Of a stretch of 64,000 nucleotides of DNA, positions 1-11,049 are shown one piece after another. Both the position numbers and the translations under genes were made by a program. Positions within the stretch are counted from its first letter, which is position 1, and every line of letters begins with the position of its first letter. Origin of the DNA: Serpula lacrymans var. lacrymans S7.9 (taxonomy: Eukaryota; Basidiomycota; Agaricomycetes; Boletales; Serpulaceae); NCBI RefSeq assembly GCF_000218685.1, contig NW_006763290.1, forward strand, positions 597,540-661,539. The letters run 5' to 3'. Below the pieces are notes generated by a model. That model worked only from the letters and a program-made list of their open reading frames with translations, had not been told where the DNA came from and searched no databases.

Positions 1-197
1 GACTATAAGTAGTAGGGGGTTTAGTATAGGAATACCTCAGTTGTTTCTATAGCCTCTCGGGCAGCGGCTGAGGTATGTTACATTACATTTATTAGAGATC
101 ACCTTAAACTAACATCTATTGTAGTTTCACTTAGGTAAATAATAAAGTCGTTTCTATAGCCTCTTGGGCAGCGGCTGAGTTTCACTTAGTTTTATTA
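1..197 (+). repeat. LTR-B remnant (3' part), Copia-B family
   Basis: This is the 3' portion of the long terminal repeat used by the Copia-B elements. It is nearly identical, in reverse complement, to 14,578-14,775. It ends with TTTCACTTAGTTTTATTA, as the other LTR-B copies do. It contains two copies of a block holding GGGCAGCGGCTGAG (about 46-71 and 153-178), separated by about 80 bp absent from the Copia-B LTRs near 24.0 and 52.0 kb. The 5' part lies outside the window or is deleted. Confidence 0.8.
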
Positions 198-1976
198 TCA
201 ACCTGCTGGACTTCCAGATCACCCTTTTCATCACTCACCTTCTCCTGACTTGCCTATTGCACTTAAACACCCTGTAAGGGCTAGGAAACCACCTAGACCA
301 TGGTGGCTTCAACACAGAGAACCTACTCCTGCTATTGACAGTGACAGTAGTGATTGATTAAGGCATCTGGGGATGAAATGGCACAATTTGGTGATTCTGC
401 TGAACCTAGGTCATTTGCAGACACTGTGAGGCACCCAGATACTGATAAGTGGAGAGAGGCAGCCATGGAAGAGCTCCAAGCTCACAAGTGCAATGGTACC
501 TGGTCATTAGTGGGACTACCTCCCAGAGAAAAGACTATTGGTGGCAAATGGGTCTTCAAGATCAAGCACAACTCAGATGGCTCTGTTGAGCGCTACAACG
601 CCAGATATGTGGCCAAAGGCTATAATGAGCGTCCTGGCTTTGATTTCCTCAAAATATTTGCACCCACTGTCTGCATATCATCTATCAGAGTTGTTCTAGC
701 TATTGCAGCCATCCACAACATTCATTTGCACTTCATTGACATTTCCCATGCATTCCTTAATGGAGTTATGGATGTCAAGGTCTACATGCACCAGCCAGAG
801 GCATTCCATCTGAGCCCTCACAATCTTGTTTGCCAGCTAGACAAGGCCATCTATGGGACAAAGCAGGGAGGCAGAATGTGGAACCAGAAGATGCACACTG
901 TGCTTGAACAACTCAGATTCAAATGCACCTACTCAGACTCTGCCATCTATGTCTTTAATAGAGCTGATGTGCACATTATCCTGCCTGTCTTTGTTGATGA
1001 CATGACACTGGCATCCACTTCTACTTTTGCACTTGACAAAGCTGTCAAGGATCTCTCCCAGCATTTCAAACTTTGTGATCTTGGCCCTACTTCCTACCTG
1101 CTTGGCATATCCATCACCAGAGAACTCAGCAATCACACTATATCTTTGTCCCAACTTCAGTACACTTTGGATATTCTGGAGCACTTTGGCATGAAGAAAT
1201 GCAAGCCTATGTCTACTCCCATAGATCCTAGTTTGTGCCTCATCAAGGACATTTCTCCCAAGACATCCAATGATGCTGCTGTGATGAAGGACATTTCCTA
1301 CCTTGCTGCTGTTGGTGCTCTAATGTATTTGGCCACTACTACTTGTCCTAACATTGCCTACAATGTTAAAGTCCTTGCCAGATTCAATTTCAGTCCTGGT
1401 CTCACTCACTGGAGCGCTGTGAAGCACTTGTTTTGTTACTTGCAAGGCACCCTTGATCATTTCCTTGTCCTTGGTCCTGATGCTAATTCCACTGAACTCT
1501 TCACCGCTTTCTCTGATGCTGATCATGGTGGTGACAAGGACTCTGGTCATTCTACTGGTGCATATATTGTCAAGATAGGATCTGGTGCTGTTTCCTGGAG
1601 CTTCAAGCTTCAGAACATTGTTGCTCTATCCACCACTGAAGCAGAATATATTGCTGCTGTTGAAGCTGGGAAAAAGATTTGCTGGATGTAAAATCTGTTG
1701 CAGAAAATGGGCTATTCTATCACCTCTCCTTCCACCCTTTATATTGATAACCAATCTGCCATCTCTGTATCCAAGAATCCTGAGCACCATGGTCACATGA
1801 AACACCCCGATTTACGATGGCACTGGTTGAGAGATGTTATTGACTCTGGCCAGATTGCTCCTACCTTTGTTTCCACTGCTGGAATGCCTGCAAACTTGTT
1901 GACCAAGGCTCTTGCCAAGCCTAAAGTCAAAGTGTTTAGGCAAATGATGGGACTGATTAGATCAGGGGGGAGCTGA
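198..1976 (+). pseudogene. Ty1/copia polyprotein 3' half (RT + RNase H), Copia-A type
   Basis: The frame encodes the reverse transcriptase and RNase H of a Ty1/copia retrotransposon. Visible in order are the linker region, the RT palm motif FVDDM near residue 215 of the main frame, the conserved IYGTKQGG segment, and RNase H signatures FSDADHGGD, STTEAEYIAA and IDNQSAI. The frame starts just after in-frame stops near 348-353, so gag, protease and integrase are missing. One in-frame TAA at 1689-1691 splits RNase H; reading resumes in the same frame to 1976, and CAA to TAA would explain it. A purine tract and an LTR follow directly, so this is the true 3' end. Apart from the truncation and one stop it is well preserved, suggesting a young insertion. 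Confidence 0.9.
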
Positions 1977-2005
1977 TGCTTGGGAGGTGCAGCATCAGGG
2001 GGGAG

Positions 2006-2272
2006 TGTTAGTTTTGGTTTATTCTGTACCTTTGTGCTACCTACATATTTTCATTCTTTTCTCTATTTATCCCTCTATCATTCAGTATTAATTGTGTTCT
2101 CTATTATTTTGCCTCTGTGGCTCCTTTGTTTACCTTTATTTACAAAACTTCGGACAGTACTGCAGAGTCCAATGCTTTTTATTCTCTAGTTACTCAAATT
2201 AGACTCTAGTTTCTAGTCCCTGATTGCTCTCAGCAAGTGGCTAAACACTTCCTTTAAGCTTTGTTCTTAATA
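2006..2272 (+). repeat. LTR-A, 3' LTR of the Copia remnant
   Basis: It begins TGTTAGTTTTGG directly after a polypurine tract (AGGGGGGAG). It is homologous over its length to the reverse complement of 41,152-41,466 and to 6,728-7,031. The shared segment ACAAAACTTCGGACAGTACTGCAGAG is here cited as positions about 2,141-2,168. The right boundary is set where similarity to the 41 kb copy stops, at CTTAATA. Confidence 0.8.
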
Positions 2273-2439
2273 ATATCTATCTGGTAGGTGAGTCTAATAT
2301 CAGAAGCCAAGCATTAATCACATATATGATGATTGAATTGAATATCTATCTCATCTGGCTGGGGCTACCTTGTGTGACATATCACCTATACTCTTGGTGT
2401 GCTAAGTCTTATTGCAGGGAATGTGACTATAGGTTATGA

Positions 2440-2755
2440 ACTCCCTATATATTGTAAGTGTTATCCCTGAGGGTGTCTCTATATTCCCAACTGTTGTTCC
2501 AATGGATGTCCCTATCTTCTCAAATGTTATGGCAAGGAATACCCTTATCTTCCCAATTGTAATCTCTGAGGGTATGAATATCTGCCCAAGACTTCCCAAG
2601 GGATATTGCTGTCTTCTCAAGTGTTATCCTAGGGAATGCCCCTATCAGTCTTGGACATCCCAAGGGATATCCTAGTTGTCACAAGTGTTATCCGCTGTGT
2701 CCCTGGTATTATCCCTATCAGTCTGGGACTTCCCAAGGATATGACAGTGGGAGTA
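2440..2755. repeat. Degenerate minisatellite
   Basis: About 315 bp of imperfect tandem units of roughly 60-70 bp. They are recognised by recurring phrases AGTGTTATCC, CCCTATC and TCCCAAGGGATAT. Units are diverged and the array has no clear edges. No coding meaning is evident. Confidence 0.55.
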
Positions 2756-4291
2756 AACTTAAACGAGCTTGTTTTCAGCAGTATACCAGTGGAATGCTGA
2801 CTTCAGTATTTTGGAAATTTATTTTTATTAAAGTTCAAATTAAAGTAGTGTAAGCTATACTATTCAGGCTAGCAGGCAGTGCAGCAACATGTCCAACCTA
2901 CCAACACTGGGCATAGAAGTGAGCACTGGTGAAGCCAAGTTCACAGTTCAGGTTTTTAAATTAAGTTATTACTACTAGTATGTTTACACTGACAGAACTT
3001 ACTGTATATACCTCAAACCAGCATGTGTATCCCATTTTTGTAGTAAGCAAGTCTAAACTTTCAAACATCAGATACCTTGCATCTAGTGGCTGTGCCAGTG
3101 AGCAAAGTTTTATTCAATTCAAAATTGTGCCATCTTCAAGCTAATACTAATGTGACACCCAGAGATACCATACACCATTGGAAAGCTCCTAGTGATCGTT
3201 GCTATAACTTGGATACTAGTTACCGCATTTTCCAGAACTTAGATTCAATACTTGCAGTAAGTCCAAACCACAGACTCAGGGTCCTAGATTTTCAACTAGT
3301 AGGTGCCAGGCCAGTGCTAGTGGTATTACTACATCAAGAAAATTGTGAGAAAATGATATGACCAGACAGAGTTTGTAATGTGCTCCCAAACTTGTCCACC
3401 TGTATCAGATCATACAGGTGATATAATGGAAAATCCAAATCAGATTAGGAGTTGTCAGCCTGACAGGAAGGCAATAGTCATTGTCAGGTACTATACACTT
3501 GTCATAATTCTTATGGTGTGGGTATCATTGAAATAATCACATATACATCAAGAAATTGGGAGGAGTGGAGACAAGCTTTATAAAATCTTGTAATACATAC
3601 AAGGACTATCATAAATATCAGTCTGATGGACACAATTTTAAGCTCTTATATAGCTAGATAGAGTTTCATGTTTCTGTCAACAAAATCAGACCAATAATCC
3701 TTTGTAAGATTTATAATTCTGATTGTTGGTTATAAGGTCTATCTGTAGGTATATTGCTAGCTATAGTTTATGTCGGCCAGCATGTATGTCAGACTGGCAT
3801 TAAATCATCAAATATATAAACACTCATATAATACTATCAGTAGTATTTTGACGACACTTACTTACAACACCTTAGTAACCACATCTGTATTCTACCGAAG
3901 GGTGAGACATTTCATACATATCTCAATGACATGGGTTTATAATGCCTGATAAAATATATCAAATTGCCAGCAAAGACAAGATGTGTTGTACTGTTATCAA
4001 TTGGAATCTATTACAAGGAACAGTATCACTCCTGGGACAGGACTATGCAAGAGAAAATATTATGTTATTCACTCCAAGTCAGCAGTACGGCATACACATA
4101 CATATATACAATTACAAGACACAATGAGAGAACCTACAAGTTTGTGGCCAGCTTCATTACGGCACATTTCTCCCTAATCTTTGCAAGTGCACTGTTTTTG
4201 GCCGGCAACCTTTGTTATCGTAGAGACAAAGGGAATATTTTACTGTCAATTATTAAGTGAGAAACTTGGATGTCAAGCAAAAAAAAACAAC
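2756..4291. other. No recognisable gene
   Basis: About 1.5 kb of AT-rich sequence with only short overlapping frames, the longest 98 codons. No protein family, splice pattern or repeat terminus was recognised. It may be old transposon debris or true intergenic DNA. Confidence 0.4.
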
Positions 4292-5222
4292 TCACAGGTC
4301 CCACCAGGCAAGAAGATCATTGGTTTCCTCAATGTCATTAGTGTCTTGAAGCGACTCCATAATGGTGTTGAAGAAACCCTCTAAATCTGTGACTGTGCCG
4401 GTGCGGGAGAACACAGATTGTGATAATAAGGCAAAACAAACCTAAAAAAAGGTTAGATTGTAGATTAGACTGTGTGCAGAACTTACTTGGGTAGCAATGT
4501 ATAAGATAGAGCAGTGGGTCACCCGGGACATGCCATGCAAGCAAGTATTTGAAGACCGTGTAGCACGAAACTCTGTGCTTGAATCAACAGAAGATGGCAA
4601 CAAGGATATGTGTTTGTAAGCCTGAATTAATAACAACATCAATTTCACCAGCTGATTGCAAATTTTTACTTACCTGAACAAGAAGGTTGCTATGGAGAAG
4701 ACCTTGCCATGGGTTACCATAGTCGTAGGTAAAGTTAGCATAAATAAATATGGGCCATTGGTTGCTGGTGACTTGGATTTCACCAGTCTTCAGTTTTGCT
4801 TGAATACTAGTCTATCATGTGAATATAATTAGCTTGAGATTAATGTCAGAAGCACTCACTCTGGATCATCCCAATTGAGGCCTGCTGGACATAGCAGCCG
4901 ACCAGTACGTGGATGGTTGAAACCTCTTGTAGATTTAATGTTACGGTGCAGTGGAGGGTCAAGATGCTGGTCTTTTGGTGTGATCCAATCAATAATTGTA
5001 CCCTTGAGGGCCTTTGTGTTATCTGTTCAAGCACCAGAGCAGCCCTTTGAATCTGACTTGACTATTATCAGATGAAACAGAGACTGTGTAACTCACCAAA
5101 TCAGCCATAGTCTCAATGTCATGTTCAGACATTGTGCTGGTGAGCTGAACTCTGAAACCTGGTATCATGTTGAGAAAAATGTCGAAAGCTTCATTTTCTC
5201 GACGCTCTCTGTCAAGAACCAT
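4292..5222 (-). CDS. DUF6698-like basidiomycete protein, five exons, one in-frame stop
   Basis: A spliced gene reads well on the minus strand: exons about 5222-5097, 5061-4860, 4806-4674, 4621-4487 and 4441-4292, with GT-AG introns that keep frame. The product carries the pattern I associate with the DUF6698 family. Landmarks are a DNTKALKG block, PRTGRLLCPAG before an NWDDP motif, TSNQWPIFIYANFTYD, a KHISLLPSSVDSS segment, and a C-terminal LLAWWDL end at the stop. Function is unknown; the family is widespread and multicopy in mushrooms. The second exon has a TGA at 5027-5029 where the family has arginine, consistent with CGA to TGA. The start is uncertain: the first exon is preceded by an acceptor-like CTACAG, so an upstream exon may be lost. 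Likely a recently inactivated or still partly expressed gene. Confidence 0.7.
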
Positions 5223-6727
5223 TAAGCTGTAGTGTGATTATGACTGTATACTATTTACACAGCTAAAAGCTCTTCTTCAGATTAATCCTCACTTATTTGC
5301 ATGAGTCCAAGAGAGCTCAAATATTGACAAAAGGGTGGACAGTGTAACAGAAATGCCTACCATGGCTTGTGCTTGGGTGGCAAACATGGCTAAATGAGGT
5401 AATAATCAATCCTGAGTATGCCACGCCTGCCAGCAACCACAACTTGACCACTCACAGATGCTTGTGTGGGCTCTCTACCAGAGCATTCTCATGCACTCGC
5501 CTGATTTGTGGGTTCAAGTTTGCCTCCCTTGCACTCTCAGAATTGGATATGGCAGCTGATTGCTACATGGAAATATTGTGGTGAGTAGCATGTTTGCAAT
5601 CTCAGGTTTATAAGCTCTGATTCTCAGCCGCTGATAAAACAAACCTCTCACTCATAGCCTATCCACCAATTCTTGCATGGTCAGATTATTACTCAATGTG
5701 GTCAGCCAATCTAATGGACTTCAAGATATCAGTCATTGAAGAATCAAAATGGAATAGTCATTTTGAGTTGGAGGAATACTAGTGTAACACGAGGTATGTA
5801 CAATTATCTTAGCATGCTGTCACTCTCCATTCCTAAACTCCAAGCCAAAATAATTTCAGTGCGGGCCTATAGCCTTGTAGTTTTGGATGCTAATTTCCTT
5901 ATTTTATCACAAATCAGGTATCACACTATTTGTAACATCACCATTGACCCTGATTACAGGCTGACAACAACCTTTGCACAGGTCCTCACTTTGTTATACT
6001 GGACACGCTATACCGGACATGCTGATGCAGGCCCAACTCCTGATGTCCTTAGGTAAGTAGGCCTTGCTTATGGGCATACTCTAGGTGGAGAGAAACTCAC
6101 CTTCTTGCAGAAACCTATAAGAACCAAGACTCAGAATTGTTACCTTACCAATCAAGGGCCTAAATGCACACATAATCTAGCAAATTCAAGATGCATTACA
6201 GGACAATATTTTGTAAGTAAAATTATATTTGTTGACCAAATCACTACCACAACCTCCCTTTTAGGAATATTTGTGTCTGCCTTCAAATCTTACCTATTGA
6301 CCACACCTTTCCAGCCTTCCATTGCATCTCACCCATTGCCTCCCTGATGCAGAGATGTCAGAAAGTGCTAATATATAGTATTAATGACTGTACCTGCAAT
6401 ATTTTGTTGCTTTTTTGAACTGCACCTTTTCTTTGTAGTTTTATGCCCCAAAGATTGTTGGAATTGCTGCTCATCTCCCAGTTCAAGGAGTGTTTGCCCA
6501 TTTAGGCCATGCAATGATTTTGTGGCTGCCTCAAGTGCATTCTGTTACATAGGTTTGTTGGTTTGTGTTGTTGGCCAATTTGAATGTGCTAACCTGTCTG
6601 TTTTCATCAATTGCAGAGGCTGGTGCAGTGGTCACTATAAAAACCATGTCTTGGCCACCTCTACTAGATACTGAGTGGCTTGCATTCATAACAATGGGGA
6701 GTCGGCTATGTGGGGTCATTCACAGTA
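5223..6727. other. Unassigned region with short coding-like stretches
   Basis: Open stretches on the plus strand around 5,736-6,056 and 6,620-6,720 are flanked by GT/AG-like sites, for example AGGTAAGT near 6,051 and TTGCAG near 6,616. The encoded peptides match no family I know. Upstream exons of the DUF6698-like gene could also lie here. The region ends at an LTR-A copy. Confidence 0.3.
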
Positions 6728-7031
6728 AGTGTTAGTTTTGGTGATTCTACACCTAGTTGTGCTATCTATTTTCCCTTCTTTCTAAATCACTTTCCTCTTT
6801 ATTTTTTTTGCTCTATTGTTCAGTATTCACTGAGCATTCTATAATTTTGCCTTTGTGGCTGATTTGTTTACCTTTGTTTACAAAACTTCGGACTAGTATT
6901 GCAGAGTCCAGTATTCCTATTCTTTAGTTACTCATACTGGACTCTAGGTACTGTACACATTCTGTACTTTCTGATAATATAGTTACTCATACTGGACTCT
7001 AGTTCTGTCCCTGTTAGCTCTCAGCAAGTGC
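6728..7031 (+). repeat. LTR-A copy, slightly truncated
   Basis: It starts TGTTAGTTTTGGTGATTC and follows the 41 kb LTR-A closely, including the doubled ACTCATACTGGACTCTAG block. It stops about 30 bp short of the expected end, after CTCAGCAAGTG. It abuts Gypsy sequence, so a later element or deletion removed its end. Confidence 0.75.
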
Positions 7032-7039
7032 ATATTATC

Positions 7040-7950
7040 CCCAGACAGACAGACAGACCAAAAGGATTAATCAGAAGATAGAACAATATCTCCAAATTTT
7101 TGTCAACCACAAACAAGATGACTGGGTGGAATGGTTACCATTGGCAGAATTCTCTTTTATAACAACAAAAAACACTCAGTAACAAGTTATTGTCCATTTT
7201 ATCTCAATAACAGTCAATGTCCGAAAGTAGAAACAGGAAAAAAGGCAGAAGTAAAGAGTGAAAGTGCAGAAGAGTTTGTAGAAAGAATAAAGGAGACAAG
7301 AAAAGAAGCGGAAAAATCATTAGCACAGGCAGCTGAGATTATGAAAAGATTGTATGACAAAAACAAAAAAGAAAGCATTGAGTATTAACCAGGGGATAAA
7401 GTCTCTGTAGAAGCTGAACATATTACAGCAGATTGGCCATCAAAAAATTTAGATGACAAATGACACAGACCACATGTCATCAAAAAAAAACCAGTCTGGC
7501 AGCATACAAGCTCAAACTGCCTGGAAAATGGAAAAAACATATATCCGGTCTTCAATGAAATCTTTTACATCCCTATAAAGAATCTACATTTTCAGGACAA
7601 AAAAAACTGAAACCCCCAACTTCTGCTGAAGTAGATGGACAAAAAAAGTATGTAGTAGAGAAAATACTTGACTCACAAATCAAATGTGGCAAGTTAGAGT
7701 ATCTAGTACATTGGGAAGGATACGGCAAAGAAGAATGCACATGGGAACCGGAATCTCATGTAAAAATGCTCCAGAATTAGTCAAAGATTTCCATGATCAT
7801 TTTCCAAGTGCACCTCGATGCATAAACTTCACATTACAGTATCAACTATTTGAAAACCTCACCAAACCATTATACAATTGTAAGCTTTTCAATTGGGAAA
7901 ACGGGAAACTCAAACCAACCTTTCAAGACAAAAGTCTTAAGGGAGGGTAA
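7040..7950 (+). pseudogene. Gypsy (chromovirus) integrase C-terminal part with chromodomain
   Basis: In broken frames this encodes the end of a Ty3/gypsy integrase. Near 7,035-7,140 the DRQTDRPK / [12 protein letters not shown] region of the integrase core is visible. A lysine/glutamate-rich linker follows (ORF 7,131-7,388). Around 7,630-7,800 is a chromodomain: YVVEKILDSQI, LEYLVHWEGYG, CTWEPESHV. In chromoviruses this module targets insertion to particular chromatin. Several stops and frameshifts make it non-functional. The frame ends at a purine-rich tract (AAGGGAGGG) immediately before the LTR, so this is the authentic 3' end of the element. Confidence 0.85.
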
Positions 7951-8290
7951 TGTCACAATTATGTCCTTCAGATACTGATAACTCCCTTTATCACCAATGA
8001 CCAAGTTGAACACCTTATCTCTCCTTATTTAATCATTTGATCTTATCTATTATCTTATCTCATCATGTGACTTACGGTCACATGATTACTTACAAAGCAC
8101 CATGCCTCTACATCATGTTTATAAGTCAGCGCCTCAAGGCTGACATGTGTCATTACATATATAAGTAGTCATACCTGCATGTACATACTTTAGCTTTTGA
8201 TTTCTTCTTAATACCATTTAGTTTAAAACTACCTGCTAAGATTGACAACCTATACCTCCATTAGCTTGGTATAGGATGTGGATTGTTATA
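7951..8290 (+). repeat. Gypsy 3' LTR
   Basis: It starts TGTCACAATTATG right after the polypurine tract of the Gypsy polyprotein. It contains a TATATAAG box near 8,156. The right boundary (about 8,290) is where the next coding fragment begins; no target duplication was found. Confidence 0.65.
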
Positions 8291-8521
8291 GAAATCCTTG
8301 GAAGCATTAAAAAATGCCTTCACAGTTGCTCTGGTTCTCTCGCACTGGGTTCCAGACACCCATCTAATTGTAGAAACTGATGCTTTGGACTACACCATTG
8401 CTGCCATCCTTTCCAACTCAACTCTGGATGGAGAACTCCACCCAGTGGATTTCCACTCCCATACTCTTACCGCTCTGGAACTCAACTACAACACTCATTC
8501 TAATACTCCCCGTGCTTTGTA
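8291..8521 (+). pseudogene. Gypsy RT/RNase H fragment
   Basis: An open stretch of about 75 codons with the RNase H entry typical of fungal Gypsy elements: LEALKNAFT, VETDALDYTIAAILS, LHPVDFHSHTLTALELNYNTH. The catalytic Asp region (ETDALDY) is present. It is truncated on both sides and lies between a Gypsy LTR and a TET/JBP-like fragment, so it belongs to a different copy from the upstream integrase. Confidence 0.8.
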
Positions 8522-9033
8522 GTAATACAAAATTCCCGGGCTTCTACTTACTCCCGGTATCTAACTGCAGTGTGCCTGGGTTTCACTTTTTTCATTGAGC
8601 AAGCTACTACAGATAGCTACAAACTTGTAGCAGTAATGTACCCAGATCAAGACAGTTCTGATCATGTGAAGGTACTGACCATCCCACACATTGTATGTTT
8701 ATACTCTCTCATGTAATATGCAAAACATATTCTCTTGCCATTGCAGGACAAAACCCCATAATTCAGCAACTTCCCACTAAATGTAGCAATAGTACCACTA
8801 TCAAACTTGAAGCAAAAACCTGCCTGAGCTCCAGAATGACCTTATTGTAGTCTCCTATGCTTGCCAACATGTCATACCACTCTGTTTTGGAGAGACAATC
8901 CCGGTGTACTGGCATCTCCCGGTTGCTGATGATAAAAAGTGATTAAAGACTAAGCTTCATGCCGTTAGTACTGTCACATCATCCATATGGTCCTCAACTT
9001 GTACCTGCGCCTCCCAGGCTAACTTATAAACAC
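8516..9033 (-). pseudogene. TET/JBP-like 2-oxoglutarate/Fe(II) oxygenase fragment, copy 1
   Basis: Read on the minus strand (coding part about 9,033-8,656) the frames give a pattern I recognise from the fungal TET/JBP-type dioxygenase family. Landmarks are a VTVLTA start, ISNREMPVHRD (the Fe-binding HxD), TEWYDML, ILEL, then after a frameshift FKFDSG, a GKLLNYG segment and RICFAYYMREY (Arg expected to bind 2-oxoglutarate). The HxD is intact, but the distal His (LLNHG in the 43 kb copy) is Tyr here, a C-to-T change. At least two frameshifts and a TGA are present. About 140 bp of non-coding sequence (8,516-8,655) is also shared with the 43 kb copy. Known fungal relatives of this family often sit with KDZ transposons. 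The family call is by motif only. Confidence 0.6.
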
Positions 9034-9042
9034 CCTGCAGTA

Positions 9043-9622
9043 TTATGATTCCAATCCTCTTGACATCATCTTTCAGCAAAATAATGACCCCAAGCATACC
9101 TGCAAAAAGGTCAAGGAGTGGCTAAATGATCAGAAATTTAGAACTATGGTGTGGCCTGCACAGTCTCCTGACATTAATCCTATTAAACATGGGTGGGGTT
9201 GTCTCAAGAGGAGGCTTGCAGAGTATGAACACCCTCCTAATGGGATGGAGGAGTTGTGAAAGAGGATTCAAGTGGAGTGGGAGAAGATAGCAGTTGCAGA
9301 ATGTCGCAACTTAATTGAAAGCATGCCTAGGAGGATTCAAGCAGTGCTCAAGGCAAAAGGAGGCTATACCAAGTACTGATATTCCCTAGATATCTCCCTT
9401 GATACCAAAAGTGAAAAAACTGTTGCAATGGTATTGCTGTTTTGAAATGGACATGTTTCCACAACCGCTGGGCCAAATCACATGACCCAGGAATCATTTT
9501 GTAGCCAAGACCGAGTAATGTTGTCAACCCCACCAAAGTCAAGTGACATTCCCATGCCTGTTAGTGGTGTGCTTCGTGCACCGTGTTTAGGCCAAACATC
9601 GCAACGGTTTTTGGAGTCACTG
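9043..9622 (+). mobile_element. Tc1/mariner element, 3' half with right terminal repeat
   Basis: It encodes the C-terminal part of a Tc1 transposase: FQQNNDPKHTCKKVKEWL (second catalytic Asp), then WPAQSPDINPIKHGW, where the third acidic residue position reads Lys. The end KAKGGYTKY precedes a stop. The right terminal repeat ends ...TTTTTGGAGTCACTG at 9,622 followed by TA, matching the intact ends of the Tc1 element at 48,636-50,182. The 5' half is missing and replaced by the TET/JBP-like fragment. It interrupts the protease of the Copia fragment on its right. Confidence 0.85.
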
Positions 9623-9624
9623 TA

Positions 9625-10835
9625 CTTATAGAGCATCTTCAAGGGTGATTTTTGTGTGTTTATTCCCATTTGGTAGTTTAATCTCAATATCTCCTTTTCC
9701 TAGTGCTTTCAGGTCATGTCCATCTGCAATACTAATGGATCAAGGATGGATTTTTTCGATGGATTTGAACTTGTCTTTTCCGGGACAAAAATGCAATGCG
9801 GCACCAGAGTCAAGTATTATGTTAGTGGTGGGGGTGTTTGGATTATTGGTGGCTGCAGAGTATGTGGTCTTGAAAGATGTGAATGCATAGATTTGTTCAA
9901 CATCTTGTTTTTGAGCCACATAGGATTTTTCACATCTTTTCTTCTATTAGGACCTTGGCCTTCCTTTCCTCCTCCTTCTCACCATCATTTTTGTATTGTA
10001 TGACTCTCTTGGAGGCAGTTTGGATTGAAGCATGTTTTATTTGTTTTTCAAACTTTAGCTTTCCTGTCTTTTCTCATGCTTTCAATGCTAACTCTGATGA
10101 TTTTTCTATAGCTCGGAATTCAACCTCTTCACAGATATGTGACATGAGTTTGTATGGGGTTAATGGGTTCTTTGAAACATGGTCTGCTCAAGTTATTGAT
10201 GAGAGCATGTCCCGGTAGGATGAGGGCATTGATGTTAATATCATTGTGGAGAAGCTTTTGTCTTTGATAGGTGATCCTATTTTTTACAGTTGGTCTCATA
10301 GTTTGATCATTTGGAGTAGATAATCTATGACATTGTCATCTTCTTTGCAGTGTAACTCCTGTCATTGTCTAAATGTGTCCACTTGTGCAATTTTGCATTT
10401 GTCCTCATAAATTTTGCATACTTTGTCCCAGGCTTTAGCAGCGGTAGGTATGTCTTTGATTTGGAAGTGTACATGTTCTGGGACTGTAGCAAAGAGTTGC
10501 TGCAGTATGGTTTCTTCCCTTGAGAATACATCATTGGTTTTCTCATTTTCTTTTATCAACATCTCTGATGCAGCAGTTGTGCCATCATAGGCAAGAATTT
10601 GGGTGACATTGGTGCTTCAGGGAAGTGGTGTAGGAGCTTCTACTTATCCATATAGATGACGGAGTAAGCCTCTTGCTGAGATGGACATTATAGTCTGTAA
10701 TTTCCATAGTGACCAGTTTGAGGCATCTTTGGCTAGTTTAGGTACTGCATAGATGCCTGACAAGTTAACTTGGGTAGACTGGTGAGAAGCTATAGCGGGA
10801 CTCATAACCTGTGAGCTGGCAAGAGATCTAGACAA
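9625..10835 (-). pseudogene. Copia-D gag and protease fragment
   Basis: Minus-strand frames starting at ATG 10,835 give a UBN2-type Copia gag: KLAKDASNWSLWK, KAWDKVCKIYEDK, then VIDYLLQMIKLWDQL. Further on is an aspartic protease start, LDSGAALHFCPGKDKF (about 9,830-9,780), followed by SISIADGH. Several in-frame stops and frameshifts are visible. The TGA at 9,740-9,742 falls between IHP and SISIADG, where arginine is usual. The protease frame runs straight into the Tc1 terminal repeat at 9,622-9,624, so Tc1 landed inside it at a TA. A GGTTATGAGTCCC sequence overlaps the gag start near 10,800 and resembles the primer-binding site of the other Copia elements. Confidence 0.8.
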
Positions 10836-10990
10836 TTATAATGTAAGTTCAACTGCTTGCATAAAGCTCAAGTTTTGGTATTATGTACCTAGACAATTAT
10901 AATGTACTATAAAATCATCAATAAGATACTGTGGAGGTTGTTCTATAAAGTATTACTCACAGTTCAACTGCTTGCATAAAGCTGAAGCAG
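10826..10990. repeat. Short local duplication
   Basis: CTAGACAATTATAATGTA occurs at about 10,829 and again at about 10,890. AGTTCAACTGCTTGCATAAAGCT occurs at about 10,847 and 10,963 (23 bp, given by position). The arrangement looks like a partial tandem duplication in the leader or LTR upstream of the Copia-D gag. Confidence 0.6.
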
Positions 10991-11049
10991 TTGAATATAT
11001 GTTCCGGTGTTTCTATTTGAGGTGGCTGTGTACCTTAGTAATCAAAGAA

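Noticed and set aside
2415..2440. GGTTATGAACTCC as another primer-binding site
   Set aside because: Only the first half matches and no LTR end precedes it.
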